Shown here in pieces: positions 22,894 through 32,146 of a stretch of DNA of 32,146 nt. The DNA is from Hyphomicrobiales bacterium. GTDB lineage: Bacteria; Pseudomonadota; Alphaproteobacteria; Rhizobiales; HXMU1428-3. Where the stretch lies: positions 3,756 through 35,901 of the forward strand of contig JAEPQF010000022.1 in assembly GCA_017640685.1 (NCBI GenBank), written 5' to 3'. Each line of letters starts with the position of its first letter. Position 1 is the first letter of the stretch. The notes below the pieces were generated by a model, which saw nothing but the letters and a program-made list of their open reading frames with translations, did not search any database and had not been told where the DNA came from. The translations under genes and the position numbers were made by a program.

Positions 22894-23706
22894 TTAGCCA
22901 AACACAGATATTAAAAACCGCAACCCAACTGTTAGCAAGAACAAAGCGAACATCAACTCAAGATGAGAGCGGCTTAATTTGTGCGCAAGTTTCACGCCCC
23001 ATGGTGCAGCAATTAAGCTTGCTGGTAAAATTAAGACGGCGCCGATGAGAGAAATGAAACCTATTGAGCCTTGAGGCAAAAGTTCATTGCCAAAGCCCGC
23101 CCAGATAAAACCGATGATTGCTGGTAGTGCTATAACAGGGCCAAGCGCTGCTGCTGTACCAACGGCTTGGTGAATAGAGCGACCAAAGCTTGTCATGTAA
23201 CTTGAAGAAAAAGTGCCACCACCGATACCCATTAAAGTTGAGAGGCAGCCGGTGAAAATGCCATAAGCTTGGGTTACCCAATTTGGAGGCCACGCAAAAC
23301 GTGTATTTGGGTTTTGCCGTGACCAGAGCAGAAAAGATGCGACAACCAACACCATCACCGCATAGATAAGACGTAACTGGTCTCCATCAATTTCTTTGGC
23401 AATCAACGTTCCAAGCACAACTCCAATGACGATAAAGGGGGCGATGAGTTTTACAAAACTCCAATCAATGCTCCCCTTATCTTGGTGCCCCATGGCCGAA
23501 CGAATGCCGGTTGGCAAAATGACTGCCAAAGACGTGGCAACGGCCATATGAGTTCTAATCGCTTCATCAACGCCCGCTAACCCGAAGACTTCATAGAGGA
23601 CAGGCACTAAAATGGCCCCGCCACCTACGCCAAAAAGGCCAGCCATAACGCCTGCAGTGAGCCCACCAAATAGCAAAAGTGCCGCAAAAATGAAGAAACT
23701 GGTCAC
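22894..23706 (-). CDS. TauE/SafE family anion exporter
   Basis: 270 residues, about eight membrane helices, with the diagnostic inverted repeats GVMAGLFGVGGGAILVPVL (about 19-37) and GCLSTLMGIGGGTFSSSYMTSFG (about 153-175). This family moves sulfite, sulfonates or related organic anions across the inner membrane. The start is GTG (complement of 23704-23706), supported by AAGGAGTTCTT just upstream. A glutathione-linked HCCA-isomerase-like gene follows in the same direction, so transport of a thiol or sulfur compound is a reasonable guess, not shown. It is divergent from the rplU operon with a 200-base promoter gap. Confidence 0.9.
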   Translation of the reverse strand: MTSFFIFAALLLFGGLTAGVMAGLFGVGGGAILVPVLYEVFGLAGVDEAIRTHMAVATSLAVILPTGIRSAMGHQDKGSIDWSFVKLIAPFIVIGVVLGTLIAKEIDGDQLRLIYAVMVLVVASFLLWSRQNPNTRFAWPPNWVTQAYGIFTGCLSTLMGIGGGTFSSSYMTSFGRSIHQAVGTAAALGPVIALPAIIGFIWAGFGNELLPQGSIGFISLIGAVLILPASLIAAPWGVKLAHKLSRSHLELMFALFLLTVGLRFLISVFG

Positions 23707-23914
23707 AAGAACTCCTTAACGCCAAGCTTTAAAGAAAGTAATTTCACTATAAAGAGGCCTGTTTGATGCTAATTCGGGCTAAAATCCATGAAGAATTAGT
23801 TTTTCGATCAAATTATCATTTGAAATTAAAAAAGCAATTTGTAAGACGTCTATTAATCAGACTTTATAGCCATCTAAATATTGACTGCAAAACCGTAATC
23901 AGCATAAGAAACTA

Positions 23915-23942
23915 TTGACAATAGCTCGAATTTGCCTATATT
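23915..23942 (+). promoter_or_regulatory. Sigma-70-type promoter of the rplU-rpmA operon
   Basis: TTGACA (23915-23920) and TATATT (23937-23942) separated by 16 bases, with TGCC just before the -10. Initiation near 23949 would leave a leader of about 170 bases. Confidence 0.7.
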
Positions 23943-23944
23943 CG

Positions 23945-23984
23945 GCGCTTTCGTGGCATATTTTTATGCCGCAACCAAAAGCGC
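23945..23984 (+). promoter_or_regulatory. Structured 5' leader of rplU
   Basis: Outer stem GCGCTTT (23945-23951) pairs with AAAGCGC (23978-23984); inner stem GTGGCATA (23953-23960) pairs with TATGCCGC (23965-23972), one G-T wobble. It lies right after the promoter, far upstream of the start codon, like ribosomal-protein leaders that bind their own product. L21 leaders are described in Firmicutes; this one is only a candidate. Confidence 0.6.
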
Positions 23985-24119
23985 TGTCCGAGGCCTATTT
24001 AAAGGTGATAACCATCACTTTTGAGCTATTCGAGCAAAAAGTTCACTTTTTATCTTGCCTTTTTAGGCTTTCATTCAAGTGACGCCGCAGGACGCGAAAC
24101 AGATAAAGGACTATATTAT

Positions 24120-24431
24120 ATGTATGCGGTAATTAAAACCGGTGGCAAACAATATCGTGTTGAACCGAATGATATTCTCAAAATTGAGAAACTTGAAGGT
24201 GAAGCCGGTGATAAAATCGAATTTACTGAAGTTTTAATTGTTGGTGATGATGGCGATACTGTGATTGGCGCACCGCTTGTTGAAGGTGCTAAGGTAACTG
24301 CTGAAGTGCTAGAGCAAAGCAGAGCTGCGAAAATCATCGTTTTCAAAAAGAAACGTCGCCACAATTATCGTCGGAAAAAAGGACACCGCCAACATCAAAC
24401 TGTTGTGCGCATTTCTGACATTAAGAAATAA
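24120..24431 (+). CDS. rplU: Large ribosomal subunit protein bL21
   Basis: 103 residues, starting at the ATG of [18 protein letters not shown], the invariant N-terminus of bL21; the frame is open 33 codons further up, but those residues match nothing and lie in the leader. The basic RNA-binding part [28 protein letters not shown] near the C-terminus is diagnostic. bL21 binds 23S rRNA early in 50S assembly, contacting L20. AAAGGA lies 13 bases before the ATG. It is co-transcribed with rpmA 97 bases downstream, ending at the terminator near 24.85 kb. Confidence 0.97.
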   Translation: MYAVIKTGGKQYRVEPNDILKIEKLEGEAGDKIEFTEVLIVGDDGDTVIGAPLVEGAKVTAEVLEQSRAAKIIVFKKKRRHNYRRKKGHRQHQTVVRISDIKK

Positions 24432-24528
24432 GCAGTTTTAACAAGTAGTTACATTCAACTATTTACAGTGATTTTAGTTTAGCTGGGCATTTAAAATATA
24501 AGCCCCACACTTTTGAGAGGAAAATCTC

Positions 24529-24786
24529 ATGGCTCATAAAAAAGCAGGCGGTTCATCCAATAATGGTCGCGATTCCGTCGGTCGCCGTCTTGGCGTGAAG
24601 AAATTTGGTGGTGAACAAGTTATCGTTGGGAATATCATTATTCGTCAACGTGGTACGAAATGGCACCCAGGTGAAGGTGTTGGTATGGGTAAAGATCATA
24701 CAATCTTTGCTATGCGTGATGGAAATGTCTCTTTCCGCACACGTCGTAACGGAAAAGTGTTTGTTTCTGTTGATGAAGGCAAATAA
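24529..24786 (+). CDS. rpmA: Large ribosomal subunit protein bL27
   Basis: 85 residues: [29 protein letters not shown], a textbook bL27 whose flexible N-terminus reaches the peptidyl transferase centre. No cleavable leader of the Firmicutes type precedes it. GAGAGGAAAA lies upstream of the ATG. Second gene of the rplU operon, a universal pairing in bacteria; a strong terminator follows the stop after 46 bases. Confidence 0.98.
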   Translation: MAHKKAGGSSNNGRDSVGRRLGVKKFGGEQVIVGNIIIRQRGTKWHPGEGVGMGKDHTIFAMRDGNVSFRTRRNGKVFVSVDEGK

Positions 24787-24832
24787 ATCACTTTTCGCGA
24801 ATCATGTAGACGTCTAAATTTATAGAATATCC

Positions 24833-24862
24833 AAGGGAGGCTAAGATTAGTCTCCCTTTTTT
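24833..24862 (+). terminator. Intrinsic terminator of the rplU-rpmA operon
   Basis: AAGGGAGGCTAA (24833-24844) faces TTAGTCTCCCTT (24847-24858), complementary but for one wobble, and a T run follows to 24862. The innermost pairs open as a loop. Confidence 0.88.
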
Positions 24863-25032
24863 ATAGGGCGTGTTGGTCCTGTTAAGGCGGTTCTTAAGTT
24901 ATATGAGATTTTTACTGACTTAATTTTGTCTTTTGTTCAACACAGCTATTGCTAAGATTTAGAGCTTTTCATTTGTTTCTCATCATAAGTGCGTAAAAGG
25001 GAAAGTTCTAAAGACGGATTGAAGTTTAACGA

Positions 25033-25563
25033 ATGATGCACCAAGCACGAGAAGATAGCCTCCGGCTCAGGCCTATTAGCCTATTTGATGTGCCCGGAAT
25101 CGTTGAATTGGCCAACGATTGGGATATTGCGTCTATGGTGTCTCGCATTAGCCACCCTTATCACCCCCATCACGCTAAAGTTTGGATCGAAGAAATTGAA
25201 CGTGATCGGCGCGAAGATGTGTGGGCGATTGAAGCTGATGGTTATTTTGCCGGTTGTATCGGCTATAGCCGGTCTTCTGTTTCTCATGGAGAGCTTGGCT
25301 ACTGGCTTGGTAAACCCTTTTGGGGGCAAGGTTTGGCCACTAGGGCCGCATGGCAAATTTTAGCGCATGGGTTTGCGACAGAGCCATTTCGATTTTTTAG
25401 CGCTTGTCATTTTACAGATAATGAACGCTCTAAAAAAGTTCTCACCCGTCTAGGGTTTCAACCGACAGATATTATCACATGCCCGTCTATTGCCAGAGGA
25501 AGCCCCTCACCTGCCCAACGCTATGTTTTGCAGCGTGCAGAATTTGAGCGGTTAACGAGTTAA
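25033..25563 (+). CDS. GNAT family N-acetyltransferase (RimJ/RimL type)
   Basis: 176 residues. LRLRPISLFDVPGIVELAND is the start of an Acetyltransf_3 domain; GYWLGKPFWGQGLATRAAWQILAHGF carries the acetyl-CoA pyrophosphate loop (Q/R-x-x-G-x-A), and NERSKKVLTRLGFQ is the terminal helix motif. Homologues between rpmA and obgE are usual in Hyphomicrobiales, and the RimJ/RimL branch acetylates N-termini of ribosomal proteins, but the substrate is not established. The start ATG ATG at 25033 lacks a strong ribosome site; AAGTTTAACG precedes it. Cytosolic; own promoter likely in the 24.87-25.03 kb gap. Confidence 0.9.
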   Translation: MMHQAREDSLRLRPISLFDVPGIVELANDWDIASMVSRISHPYHPHHAKVWIEEIERDRREDVWAIEADGYFAGCIGYSRSSVSHGELGYWLGKPFWGQGLATRAAWQILAHGFATEPFRFFSACHFTDNERSKKVLTRLGFQPTDIITCPSIARGSPSPAQRYVLQRAEFERLTS

Positions 25564-25697
25564 TAGCTAAATAAATTGACCCTGGTTTAAAAATAGCTCA
25601 GAAAGAAGGGCTTACTGCCTGTCAGGTTTTCTTATTCCCCATGACATGCTATTGAATTTAAAAACTTGTAGCTCATCAAGGCTGCGCAAAGATATGA

Positions 25698-26747
<1,050 letters not shown>

Positions 26748-26844
26748 TTAGCAGCCTGTATAAAGATCATGATAAATAGATTTTCATGCGTTTTTCAAGA
26801 ACCAGAAGGAGAAGCACAATACGTGCTTTTAAGAATTAAATTTC

Positions 26845-27990
26845 ATGAGACAAGAGTGGGATAATGCGAAACGTATCGTTATCAAAATTGGCTCTGCCCT
26901 TCTGGTTGATGAAGAAAGTGGTCGGCTACGCCAAGAGTGGATTTATTCTCTTATTGAAGATATTGCCCGCTTAAAGAGCGAAGGTAAAGAGGTTGTTCTT
27001 GTTGCCTCTGGTTCTAAAGCGCTTGGCCGCAATGAACTTGGTTTGGCGAATGAGACGCTCACGCTTAATCAAGCGCAAGCTTCGGCCGCGATTGGTCAAA
27101 TTTCTCTTGGGGCTACGTTTAAAGCATTGTTCCAGAACCATCAGTTAAAAGCTGCGCAAATTTTATTGACCATTGGTGACACAGAAGATCGCCGCCGTTA
27201 CTTAAATGCCCGCGATACGATGAATACACTTATCGAATTTGGTGCTATTCCTGTGGTGAATGAAAATGACACCGTTGCAACGAATGAAATTCGCTTTGGA
27301 GATAATGACCGGCTTTCAGCTAGAGTGGCTTCTATGGTTGAAGCTGATGTTCTTGTCATCCTCTCAGACATAGATGGGCTTTATACAGCACCGCCTCATT
27401 CAAGCTCAGATGCGCAACATATTCCTGAAGTAAAGAAAATTACTCCTGAAATTGAGGCTATGGCTGGGGGGACTGGAAGTAGTTTTTCATCTGGTGGTAT
27501 GGTGACGAAGATCTTAGCTGCTAAGATTGCCGTTGCAGCCGCATGTCATATGGTGATTGCTTCTGGGCAAGGGGCGAACCCGATTACAGCTTTGCTTAAT
27601 AATGCAAAATCAACATGGTTTCTTTCATCTGCTGATCCTAAAACGGCTCGGAAGAATTGGATTGCAGGGTCTCTTGATATAAAAGGAGAGATACGCATTG
27701 ATAAGGGGGCCGAACAAGCATTATATGATGGAAAGAGTTTGCTTCCCGCTGGGGTGACCCATTCAACGGGTGATTTCCATCGCGGTGATATTATTGCGAT
27801 TAAGAATGAGGCTGGCGCTATCATTGCGCAAGGGGTAAGCTCATATGACCAGGTTGATACGGTTAAGATTATCGGCAAAAAGAGCTCTGAGATAACTTCT
27901 ATTCTGGGGCATTCTGGACGCACTGAGTTGGTTCATAGAGATAATATGGTGCTTATAGACATGAGCAACCCTGTTGTTAAGACAGATTAA
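26845..27990 (+). CDS. proB: Glutamate 5-kinase
   Basis: 381 residues: amino-acid kinase domain (about 5-260) plus C-terminal PUA domain (about 280-375), the full-length ProB layout. It phosphorylates glutamate to glutamyl-5-phosphate, the first step of proline synthesis, and is normally inhibited by proline. KRIVIKIGSALLVDEESG is the ATP-side motif; IPVVNENDTVATNEIRFGDNDRLSARVA is the family signature; GSSFSSGGMVTKILAAKIA binds nucleotide. A small departure: VASGSKALGRNELGL in place of the common SSGAIALG wording. ProA follows 46 bases downstream, so the two enzymes that channel the labile product are made together. Confidence 0.97.
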   Translation: MRQEWDNAKRIVIKIGSALLVDEESGRLRQEWIYSLIEDIARLKSEGKEVVLVASGSKALGRNELGLANETLTLNQAQASAAIGQISLGATFKALFQNHQLKAAQILLTIGDTEDRRRYLNARDTMNTLIEFGAIPVVNENDTVATNEIRFGDNDRLSARVASMVEADVLVILSDIDGLYTAPPHSSSDAQHIPEVKKITPEIEAMAGGTGSSFSSGGMVTKILAAKIAVAAACHMVIASGQGANPITALLNNAKSTWFLSSADPKTARKNWIAGSLDIKGEIRIDKGAEQALYDGKSLLPAGVTHSTGDFHRGDIIAIKNEAGAIIAQGVSSYDQVDTVKIIGKKSSEITSILGHSGRTELVHRDNMVLIDMSNPVVKTD

Positions 27991-28036
27991 AAGTTCAAAG
28001 TGAAACAGGTAAAGCTTTATTTGAAGGTTTAGAGAC

Positions 28037-29332
28037 ATGGATATGGCGTTAAATAATTCAGTAAACACATCTGAAATTGAAACCATTATGAATGGTTTGG
28101 GCGCGCGTGCAAAAGAAGCCGCACGTCACCTTGCTTCTGCGCCGGCATCACAAAAAAATAAAGCGCTTAACATCATGGCTGAGAAAATCGAAGCCAATTT
28201 AGATCTGATTTTAACCGCCAACCAAAAAGACGTTCAGGCGTCTAAAGAGGCCGGTAAAGATGAGGCCTTTATTGACCGCTTGGAGCTTAACCCTGATCGG
28301 ATAAAAGCCATGGCAAATGGCCTTCGGGAAATTGCTCTGTTAGATGACCCTGTTGGGAAAACCCTAGCCACTTGGGAGCGCCCAAATGGGTTAGAGATCT
28401 CTCGTGTGCAGGTGCCACTTGGCGTGATTGGTATTATCTATGAAAGCCGCCCGAATGTGACAGCTGATGCCGGGGGGCTTTGCCTTAAAGCTGGCAATGC
28501 TGCCATCCTTCGTGGTGGGTCAGATAGCTTTCATTCATCTCACGCGATTGAAGATGCATTAAAGGCAGGATTAGTGGCAGCTGACTTGCCAGAAGCTGCC
28601 ATTCAATTGGTACCAACAACCGACCGTCAGGCGGTTGGTGAAATGCTCAAGGGGCTCAATGGAACGGTTGACGTGATTGTGCCTCGCGGTGGTAAAAGCC
28701 TTGTTGGCCGTGTGCAAACGGAAGCCCGTGTGCCTGTCTTTAGTCACTTGGAAGGCATTTGCCATATTTATGTTGATCAATCAGCTAAAGCCGAAATGGC
28801 AGAGGAAATTGTTTTGAATGCCAAACTTCGCAGAACTGGTGTTTGTGGAGCGGCTGAAACATTGCTGATCGACAAGGCTTTTCCTGAAGAGCAAACAAAG
28901 TCTCTCCTCCTCGCACTTTTGGAAGCTGGTGCGCGCATAAAAGCTGATGAGCATTTACAAGCTTTTGATGAACGCATTGAAGCTGTGACGGAAGAAGACT
29001 GGGACACGGAATATCTTGATAGCATTATTTCAGCACGGCTTGTTGATGGTGTTGAAGATGCCATTGATCATATTGCAAAACATAGCTCTAATCATACTGA
29101 ATCTATTATCGCGGAAAACCCTTTTGTGATTGATGCTTTTTTCAATAAGGTTGATAGTGCAATTGTGATGCATAATGCCTCGACCCAATTTGCTGATGGC
29201 GGTGAATTTGGCATGGGTGCTGAAATTGGCATTGCAACTGGCAAGATGCATGCGCGCGGCCCTGTTGGTGTCGATCAACTCACCAGCTTTAAATATATTG
29301 TAAGAGGCTCTGGCCAGATTAGACCGGCATAG
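28037..29332 (+). CDS. proA: Glutamate-5-semialdehyde dehydrogenase (gamma-glutamyl phosphate reductase)
   Basis: 431 residues of the aldehyde dehydrogenase fold. It reduces glutamyl-5-phosphate with NADPH to glutamate semialdehyde. Visible motifs: [48 protein letters not shown], the catalytic Cys in [14 protein letters not shown], and [36 protein letters not shown] near the end, which is specific for ProA. The ATG at 28037 is used; a second ATG two codons later is possible. nadD begins 21 bases after the stop, so the operon continues. Confidence 0.98.
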   Translation: MDMALNNSVNTSEIETIMNGLGARAKEAARHLASAPASQKNKALNIMAEKIEANLDLILTANQKDVQASKEAGKDEAFIDRLELNPDRIKAMANGLREIALLDDPVGKTLATWERPNGLEISRVQVPLGVIGIIYESRPNVTADAGGLCLKAGNAAILRGGSDSFHSSHAIEDALKAGLVAADLPEAAIQLVPTTDRQAVGEMLKGLNGTVDVIVPRGGKSLVGRVQTEARVPVFSHLEGICHIYVDQSAKAEMAEEIVLNAKLRRTGVCGAAETLLIDKAFPEEQTKSLLLALLEAGARIKADEHLQAFDERIEAVTEEDWDTEYLDSIISARLVDGVEDAIDHIAKHSSNHTESIIAENPFVIDAFFNKVDSAIVMHNASTQFADGGEFGMGAEIGIATGKMHARGPVGVDQLTSFKYIVRGSGQIRPA

Positions 29333-29352
29333 TTTTAAAGGTTCCGTTAAAA

Positions 29353-29979
29353 ATGCCTAGCCCTAGCACTAATTTTGGTAGCCTCACTGTTCGTCCGCCG
29401 CAAACGGCAAGCGGTCAACGAATTGGCATTTTGGGAGGGTCTTTTAACCCTCCGCATGAGGGCCACCGCAACCTTAGTCTGATGGCATTAAAAACGCTTG
29501 AGCTTGATCGTATCTGGTGGCTGGTCACCCCTGGCAACCCGATTAAATCTCATGACGGGTTGGTGAGTTTAAAGGAGCGTCTTAAGACTTGTGAAGCTGT
29601 GAGCGCTCACCCTAAGATTGATGTGACAGGTTTTGAGGCGGCCCTTCCTACAAATTATACGGCTGATACGCTTCGATTTTTAAAAATGAGGTTTAGGAAC
29701 GTTGATTTTGTTTGGTTGATGGGAGCTGACAACCTTGCTTCTTTTCATAAATGGCAAAAATGGCGGACAATTTTTCATACCTTACCCATCGCCGTTTTTG
29801 ATCGGCCTGGATATAGATTAAAAGCGTTGTCTAGCCCTGCTGCGCAAACTTTCCAGAAAGCGCGGGTTACGAATGGCCACTCTATACGTTTGGCTCATCT
29901 CGCCCCTCCAGCATGGCAATTTATCACAATGCCGCTCTCTCATCTTTCCTCTACTGAGCTCAGGAAAAACAGCTTTTAG
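29353..29979 (+). CDS. nadD: Nicotinate-nucleotide adenylyltransferase
   Basis: 208 residues. GILGGSFNPPHEGHRNLSLMALK holds the GxFxPxHxGH nucleotidyltransferase signature; WWLVTPGNPIKS, FVWLMGADNLASFHKWQKWRTIF and the C-terminal LSSTELRKN (equivalent of the ISSTxIR motif) complete the active site. It makes deamido-NAD from nicotinate mononucleotide and ATP. The first 23 residues before RIGILGGSF are a variable extension typical of alphaproteobacterial NadD. It sits between proA and rsfS as in other Hyphomicrobiales. A 407-base gap follows before rsfS. Confidence 0.96.
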   Translation: MPSPSTNFGSLTVRPPQTASGQRIGILGGSFNPPHEGHRNLSLMALKTLELDRIWWLVTPGNPIKSHDGLVSLKERLKTCEAVSAHPKIDVTGFEAALPTNYTADTLRFLKMRFRNVDFVWLMGADNLASFHKWQKWRTIFHTLPIAVFDRPGYRLKALSSPAAQTFQKARVTNGHSIRLAHLAPPAWQFITMPLSHLSSTELRKNSF

Positions 29980-30386
29980 AGGCATTTGTTAAGCATTTTA
30001 CCGAAAAACTTGCCGCAAATCACACTCTAGCGTATTATGGCTTATATCTTAACGTTCTAAACCGACAAAAAAACCATATAGAATCAGGTTAAGTTGGTTG
30101 AGATAGAGATAAAAATGAGAGTTTAAACCCTCGATGCAGATTTTAATTTTCTCATTCTTGTTTAAATTATAGAGTTTTTATCACTGGCTGGACAATTTTC
30201 GGGGATTTTTGCAAACTTGCACGTCAAACATCTACTTTTTGAGGTACTAACCGACAAAATACACATTTGTGATCTCTTTTTGAGGCTTAAACACCTTCTT
30301 TTTGCCCTCAATTTGGAAGATATTGTCCAATCTCTAAACTTAATTTCACCTACCATTTTAATGCCTAAAAGGACATATGGAATAGC
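29980..30386. other. Long AT-rich gap between nadD and rsfS
   Basis: No gene is supported on either strand. AACCGACAAAA occurs near 30.06 and CTAACCGACAAAA near 30.25 kb, a short direct repeat of unclear meaning. A separate promoter for rsfS is expected here, but I cannot pick one reliable -35/-10 pair. Confidence 0.45.
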
Positions 30387-30827
30387 ATGCAGACAAGCAC
30401 AGAGGATGCAGTCGTGATGAACAAAACTGCGTCACCCTTACCCGCTTCAAAAGACAAAGCAACTGATCAATTAACTATGACCATTAACAGTCTTGAAGAT
30501 GGGAAAGCTGAAGATATTGTCACGATTGATCTTGAAGGGAAATCTTCTCTTGGAGATTATATGATTGTGGCTTCAGGGCGCTCGCACCGTCATGTTTCGT
30601 CTATTGCTGACAAATTAGCAAAACAAATTAGAGAAGCTGGGTTTGGTCGTCCTCGTGTTGAGGGAACGGACACAAACGATTGGGTTCTTGTCGATGCGGG
30701 TAGTATTATTGTTCATATTTTCAGACCTGAAGTGAGAGAATTTTACAATATTGAAAAAATGTGGCTTGCCGCGCGCCCTGAAGATAATTCAGCTCTTGAT
30801 TTTGAAGATGAACCTTCAAAAGACTAA
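30387..30827 (+). CDS. rsfS: Ribosomal silencing factor RsfS
   Basis: 146 residues. INSLEDGKAEDIVTIDLEGKSSLGDYMIVASGRSHRHVSSIADKL and EGTDTNDWVLVDAGSIIVHIFRPEVREFYNIEKMW are the complete RsfS/Iojap domain. It binds uL14 on the large subunit and blocks joining of the subunits when nutrients are short. The first 30 residues vary; the ATG at 30387 is followed by another at 30417 (MNKTASPLP), which is an equally good start. rlmH follows after about 50 bases, the usual pairing. The C-terminal extension LAARPEDNSALDFEDEPSKD is acidic. Confidence 0.95.
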   Translation: MQTSTEDAVVMNKTASPLPASKDKATDQLTMTINSLEDGKAEDIVTIDLEGKSSLGDYMIVASGRSHRHVSSIADKLAKQIREAGFGRPRVEGTDTNDWVLVDAGSIIVHIFRPEVREFYNIEKMWLAARPEDNSALDFEDEPSKD

Positions 30828-30875
30828 CAAGCAATTTAGCTTACGTATTAAACGTGCCTTTTGATTGATAAAGCC

Positions 30876-31361
30876 ATGATGCAATTTGATATTTTAGCGA
30901 TTGGCCGATTAAAACAAGACGCTGAATTAAAACTGCAATCTCGTTACATTGAGCGGATTAATAAATCTGGTCCCTCTTTGGGCATTAAGTCTCTTCAATT
31001 GACAGAGCTGGTTGAAGCTAAGTCACAGGAAACTCAGGCAAGAAAATCAGATGAAGCGAAACGTTTGATTTCTTCACTTCCTAAAGATGCCTATCTCATT
31101 GCTCTTGATGAAAAAGGGAAGAGCTTTTCAACCAGCGAATTTGCAGAGCTTATACAAAAGCGAAAAGAAGATGGGCATGGCTCATTAAGTTTTGCCATTG
31201 GCGGGCCTGATGGACATGGGGCTGAACTTTTGGAAGAAGCCTCACTTAAACTTTCCCTTTCTAAACTCACTTTGCCGCATGGGTTGGCCCGCGTTTTTTT
31301 AATCGAACAGCTATACCGCTCCCTTACAATTTGGTCTGGCCATCCCTATCACAGGGAGTGA
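30876..31361 (+). CDS. rlmH: 23S rRNA pseudouridine-1915 N3-methyltransferase
   Basis: 161 residues starting at the ATG ATG of MMQFDILAIGRLKQ; an upstream TTG in frame is not credible. SPOUT-class methyltransferase: LSFAIGGPDGHGAELLEEA forms the S-adenosylmethionine knot and LPHGLARVFLIEQLYRSLTIWSGHPYHRE is the nearly invariant C-terminus. It methylates the modified base in helix 69 of 23S rRNA in complete 70S ribosomes. HG in place of the usual HM in LPHxLARV is a small variation. The TGA stop lies within a terminator hairpin. Confidence 0.96.
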   Translation: MMQFDILAIGRLKQDAELKLQSRYIERINKSGPSLGIKSLQLTELVEAKSQETQARKSDEAKRLISSLPKDAYLIALDEKGKSFSTSEFAELIQKRKEDGHGSLSFAIGGPDGHGAELLEEASLKLSLSKLTLPHGLARVFLIEQLYRSLTIWSGHPYHRE

Positions 31362-31376
31362 TAGGGGTTTTGTTTT
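31344..31376 (+). terminator. Strong intrinsic terminator overlapping the rlmH stop codon
   Basis: CCCTATCAC (31344-31352) pairs exactly with GTGATAGGG (31358-31366) around AGGGA, followed by GTTTTGTTTT. The stop codon TGA at 31359-31361 lies in the 3' arm. Confidence 0.88.
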
Positions 31377-31399
31377 CTCTCACGGCTATTCTTTTTAAT

Positions 31400-31431
31400 G
31401 CGCCTTCAGGTTGCCCACGAGCAACCGGCGC
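31400..31431 (+). repeat. Hairpin repeat element, copy 9 (GCGCC/GGCGC outer stem)
   Basis: The best-formed copy: GCGCC (31400-31404) pairs with GGCGC (31427-31431); bulge TTCAG; GTTGC (31410-31414) pairs with GCAAC (31421-31425); loop CCACGA. It is preceded at 31378-31396 by the TCTCACGGCTAT stretch that also precedes copy 2. Confidence 0.82.
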
Positions 31432-31438
31432 TATTAAT

Positions 31439-31460
31439 GCGCCTTCAGATTGGCTTTTTT
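31439..31460 (+). repeat. Hairpin repeat element, copy 10, truncated
   Basis: TGCGCCTTCAGATTGGC followed by a T run: the 5' outer arm and bulge are kept, but the inner stem and loop are deleted. Confidence 0.55.
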
Positions 31461-31462
31461 TA

Positions 31463-31487
31463 GCTTCAGATGCCCACTTGCATCCGC
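31463..31487 (+). repeat. Hairpin repeat element, copy 11 (ATGC-type inner stem)
   Basis: GC (31463-31464), TTCA, GATGC (31469-31473), loop CCACTT, GCATC (31480-31484), C, GC. The outer stem is reduced to two pairs; flanking CTTCA and TGAAG (31491) could pair instead. Confidence 0.7.
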
Positions 31488-31725
31488 AATGAAGAAACCG
31501 GCGCAATGCAAGTTGCACATTAGGTTTTGAATGTTACTTGGGTTTCGCGGCCTCTGAAACTGCTTATCCCCACTTGTTTGCCGTTTAATGCCGTGATTTA
31601 AGCTTATTTCTATGCTAGTTACTTTAAACTATGATTTGCTTATAGGCCGAATTTCATTTTGGCTGAATTTCACTGGCTTATTTTCTCTTTGATCCAACAT
31701 TTCAACTGGGCATCTATTATTTAAC
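31488..31725. other. Gap between the hairpin repeats and the envC-like gene
   Basis: Presumed promoter region of the next gene. It holds a 16-base-period direct repeat, GGCCGAATTTCATTTT then GGCTGAATTTCACTGG at 31645-31676, which could be a regulator site. No gene or clear promoter can be assigned. Confidence 0.4.
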
Positions 31726-32146
31726 ATGATCAAACCTAACTTTATTCTGATCAAAATAAATATGTTTAAATGGTTTTTTGCTGGCCTTTTGGTTTGTGGT
31801 TTACTTACCCTTTCTAAGTCTTTTTCTCCCCCACTTGGTTTTATCTCCCCCTCATACGCGCAAAGCGATGATGACAATGTTGTTCCTCAAAAAGAAACAG
31901 CTGAACAGATGAGGAAACGTCTGGCTGAAGAAAAACGCAAATTAGAAGCCATTCAATCTAAAAAGAAGGGTGTAAACAAGCAAGTTAAGCAATTGGACAG
32001 AGAGCGCGCACGCTTAAATAAGCTATTGATTGATTATGCCAAGCGTATTCAAAAAAGTGAGACCAATTTAACGGACCTTGAATCGAAACTCACAAAACTT
32101 CATAACAAAGAAGATAAGCTTCGCCAGTCTATGTTAAAGCGCCGGG
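31726..32146 (+). CDS. EnvC-like murein hydrolase activator, 3' end outside window
   Basis: The frame is open to the window edge (140 codons). ATG at 31726 gives MIKPNFILIKINMFKWFFAGLLVCG; an ATG at 31762 gives a more compact signal peptide. Neither has a clear ribosome site. Cleavage is expected after SPSYAQ, so the protein is periplasmic. From about residue 55 the sequence is a long charged coiled coil (ETAEQMRKRLAEEKRKLEAI, KQVKQLDRERARLNKLL), which matches the N-terminal coiled coil of EnvC; the LytM/M23 domain would lie beyond the window. EnvC activates amidases at the septum for cell separation. The position directly after rlmH is the usual one for envC in Hyphomicrobiales, followed there by ctpA, and supports the call. 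Confidence 0.8.
   Translation, partial: MIKPNFILIKINMFKWFFAGLLVCGLLTLSKSFSPPLGFISPSYAQSDDDNVVPQKETAEQMRKRLAEEKRKLEAIQSKKKGVNKQVKQLDRERARLNKLLIDYAKRIQKSETNLTDLESKLTKLHNKEDKLRQSMLKRR

Overview
The window looks like chromosome from a low-GC alphaproteobacterium of the Hyphomicrobiales (Rhizobiales) type. The main reason is the gene order at the right end: rplU, rpmA, a GNAT acetyltransferase, obgE, proB, proA, nadD, rsfS, rlmH, then the start of an envC-like gene. A PAS_5 protein beside a PilZ protein, a BTLCP-type peptidase, tandem TIGR02281-type aspartic proteases and a PdhS/PleC-like histidine kinase also fit. By eye the DNA is AT-rich, roughly 40-45% GC. No rRNA, tRNA, IS element or CRISPR array was seen.

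Layout. 1-2.4 kb: signalling genes (5'-truncated PAS_5 gene, tandem PilZ protein, exported transglutaminase-like cysteine peptidase). 2.6-4.9 kb: an exported protein with Cys-rich repeats and a C-terminal Peptidase_S74 chaperone domain, broken by one frameshift. 5.0-7.8 kb: a TIR plus degenerate-GGDEF fusion gene lying between an intact aminotransferase gene and a decayed copy of that gene's 3' end, which looks like an insertion scar. 8-12.6 kb: a large membrane-anchored TPR-like protein with paired inverted repeats upstream, a 59-residue membrane protein, and an SQR-like flavoprotein that seems to lack the redox cysteines. 13-20 kb: a beta-hydroxyacid dehydrogenase, an Lrp regulator, a membrane-anchored nuclease, an orphan sensor kinase, two tandem retropepsin-like proteases and a phosphohexomutase. 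20.3-23.7 kb: minus-strand genes (an AT-rich orphan membrane protein with no convincing start, a small membrane protein, an HCCA-isomerase-like protein and a TauE/SafE transporter). 23.9-32.1 kb: a housekeeping block for ribosome assembly, proline synthesis and NAD synthesis.

The most unusual non-coding signal is a dispersed family of about eleven short hairpin elements at 1.5, 20.1, 22.05-22.25 and 31.4-31.5 kb. The loop is conserved (CCAC plus 2-3 bases) and so is a TTCA bulge, while both stems change with compensating substitutions and several copies end in a T run. The second main lead is the TIR/GGDEF fusion with its duplicated flank. The right-hand genes make functional sense together: L21 and L27, ObgE, RsfS and RlmH all act on the large ribosomal subunit, and ProB and ProA catalyse consecutive steps of proline synthesis.
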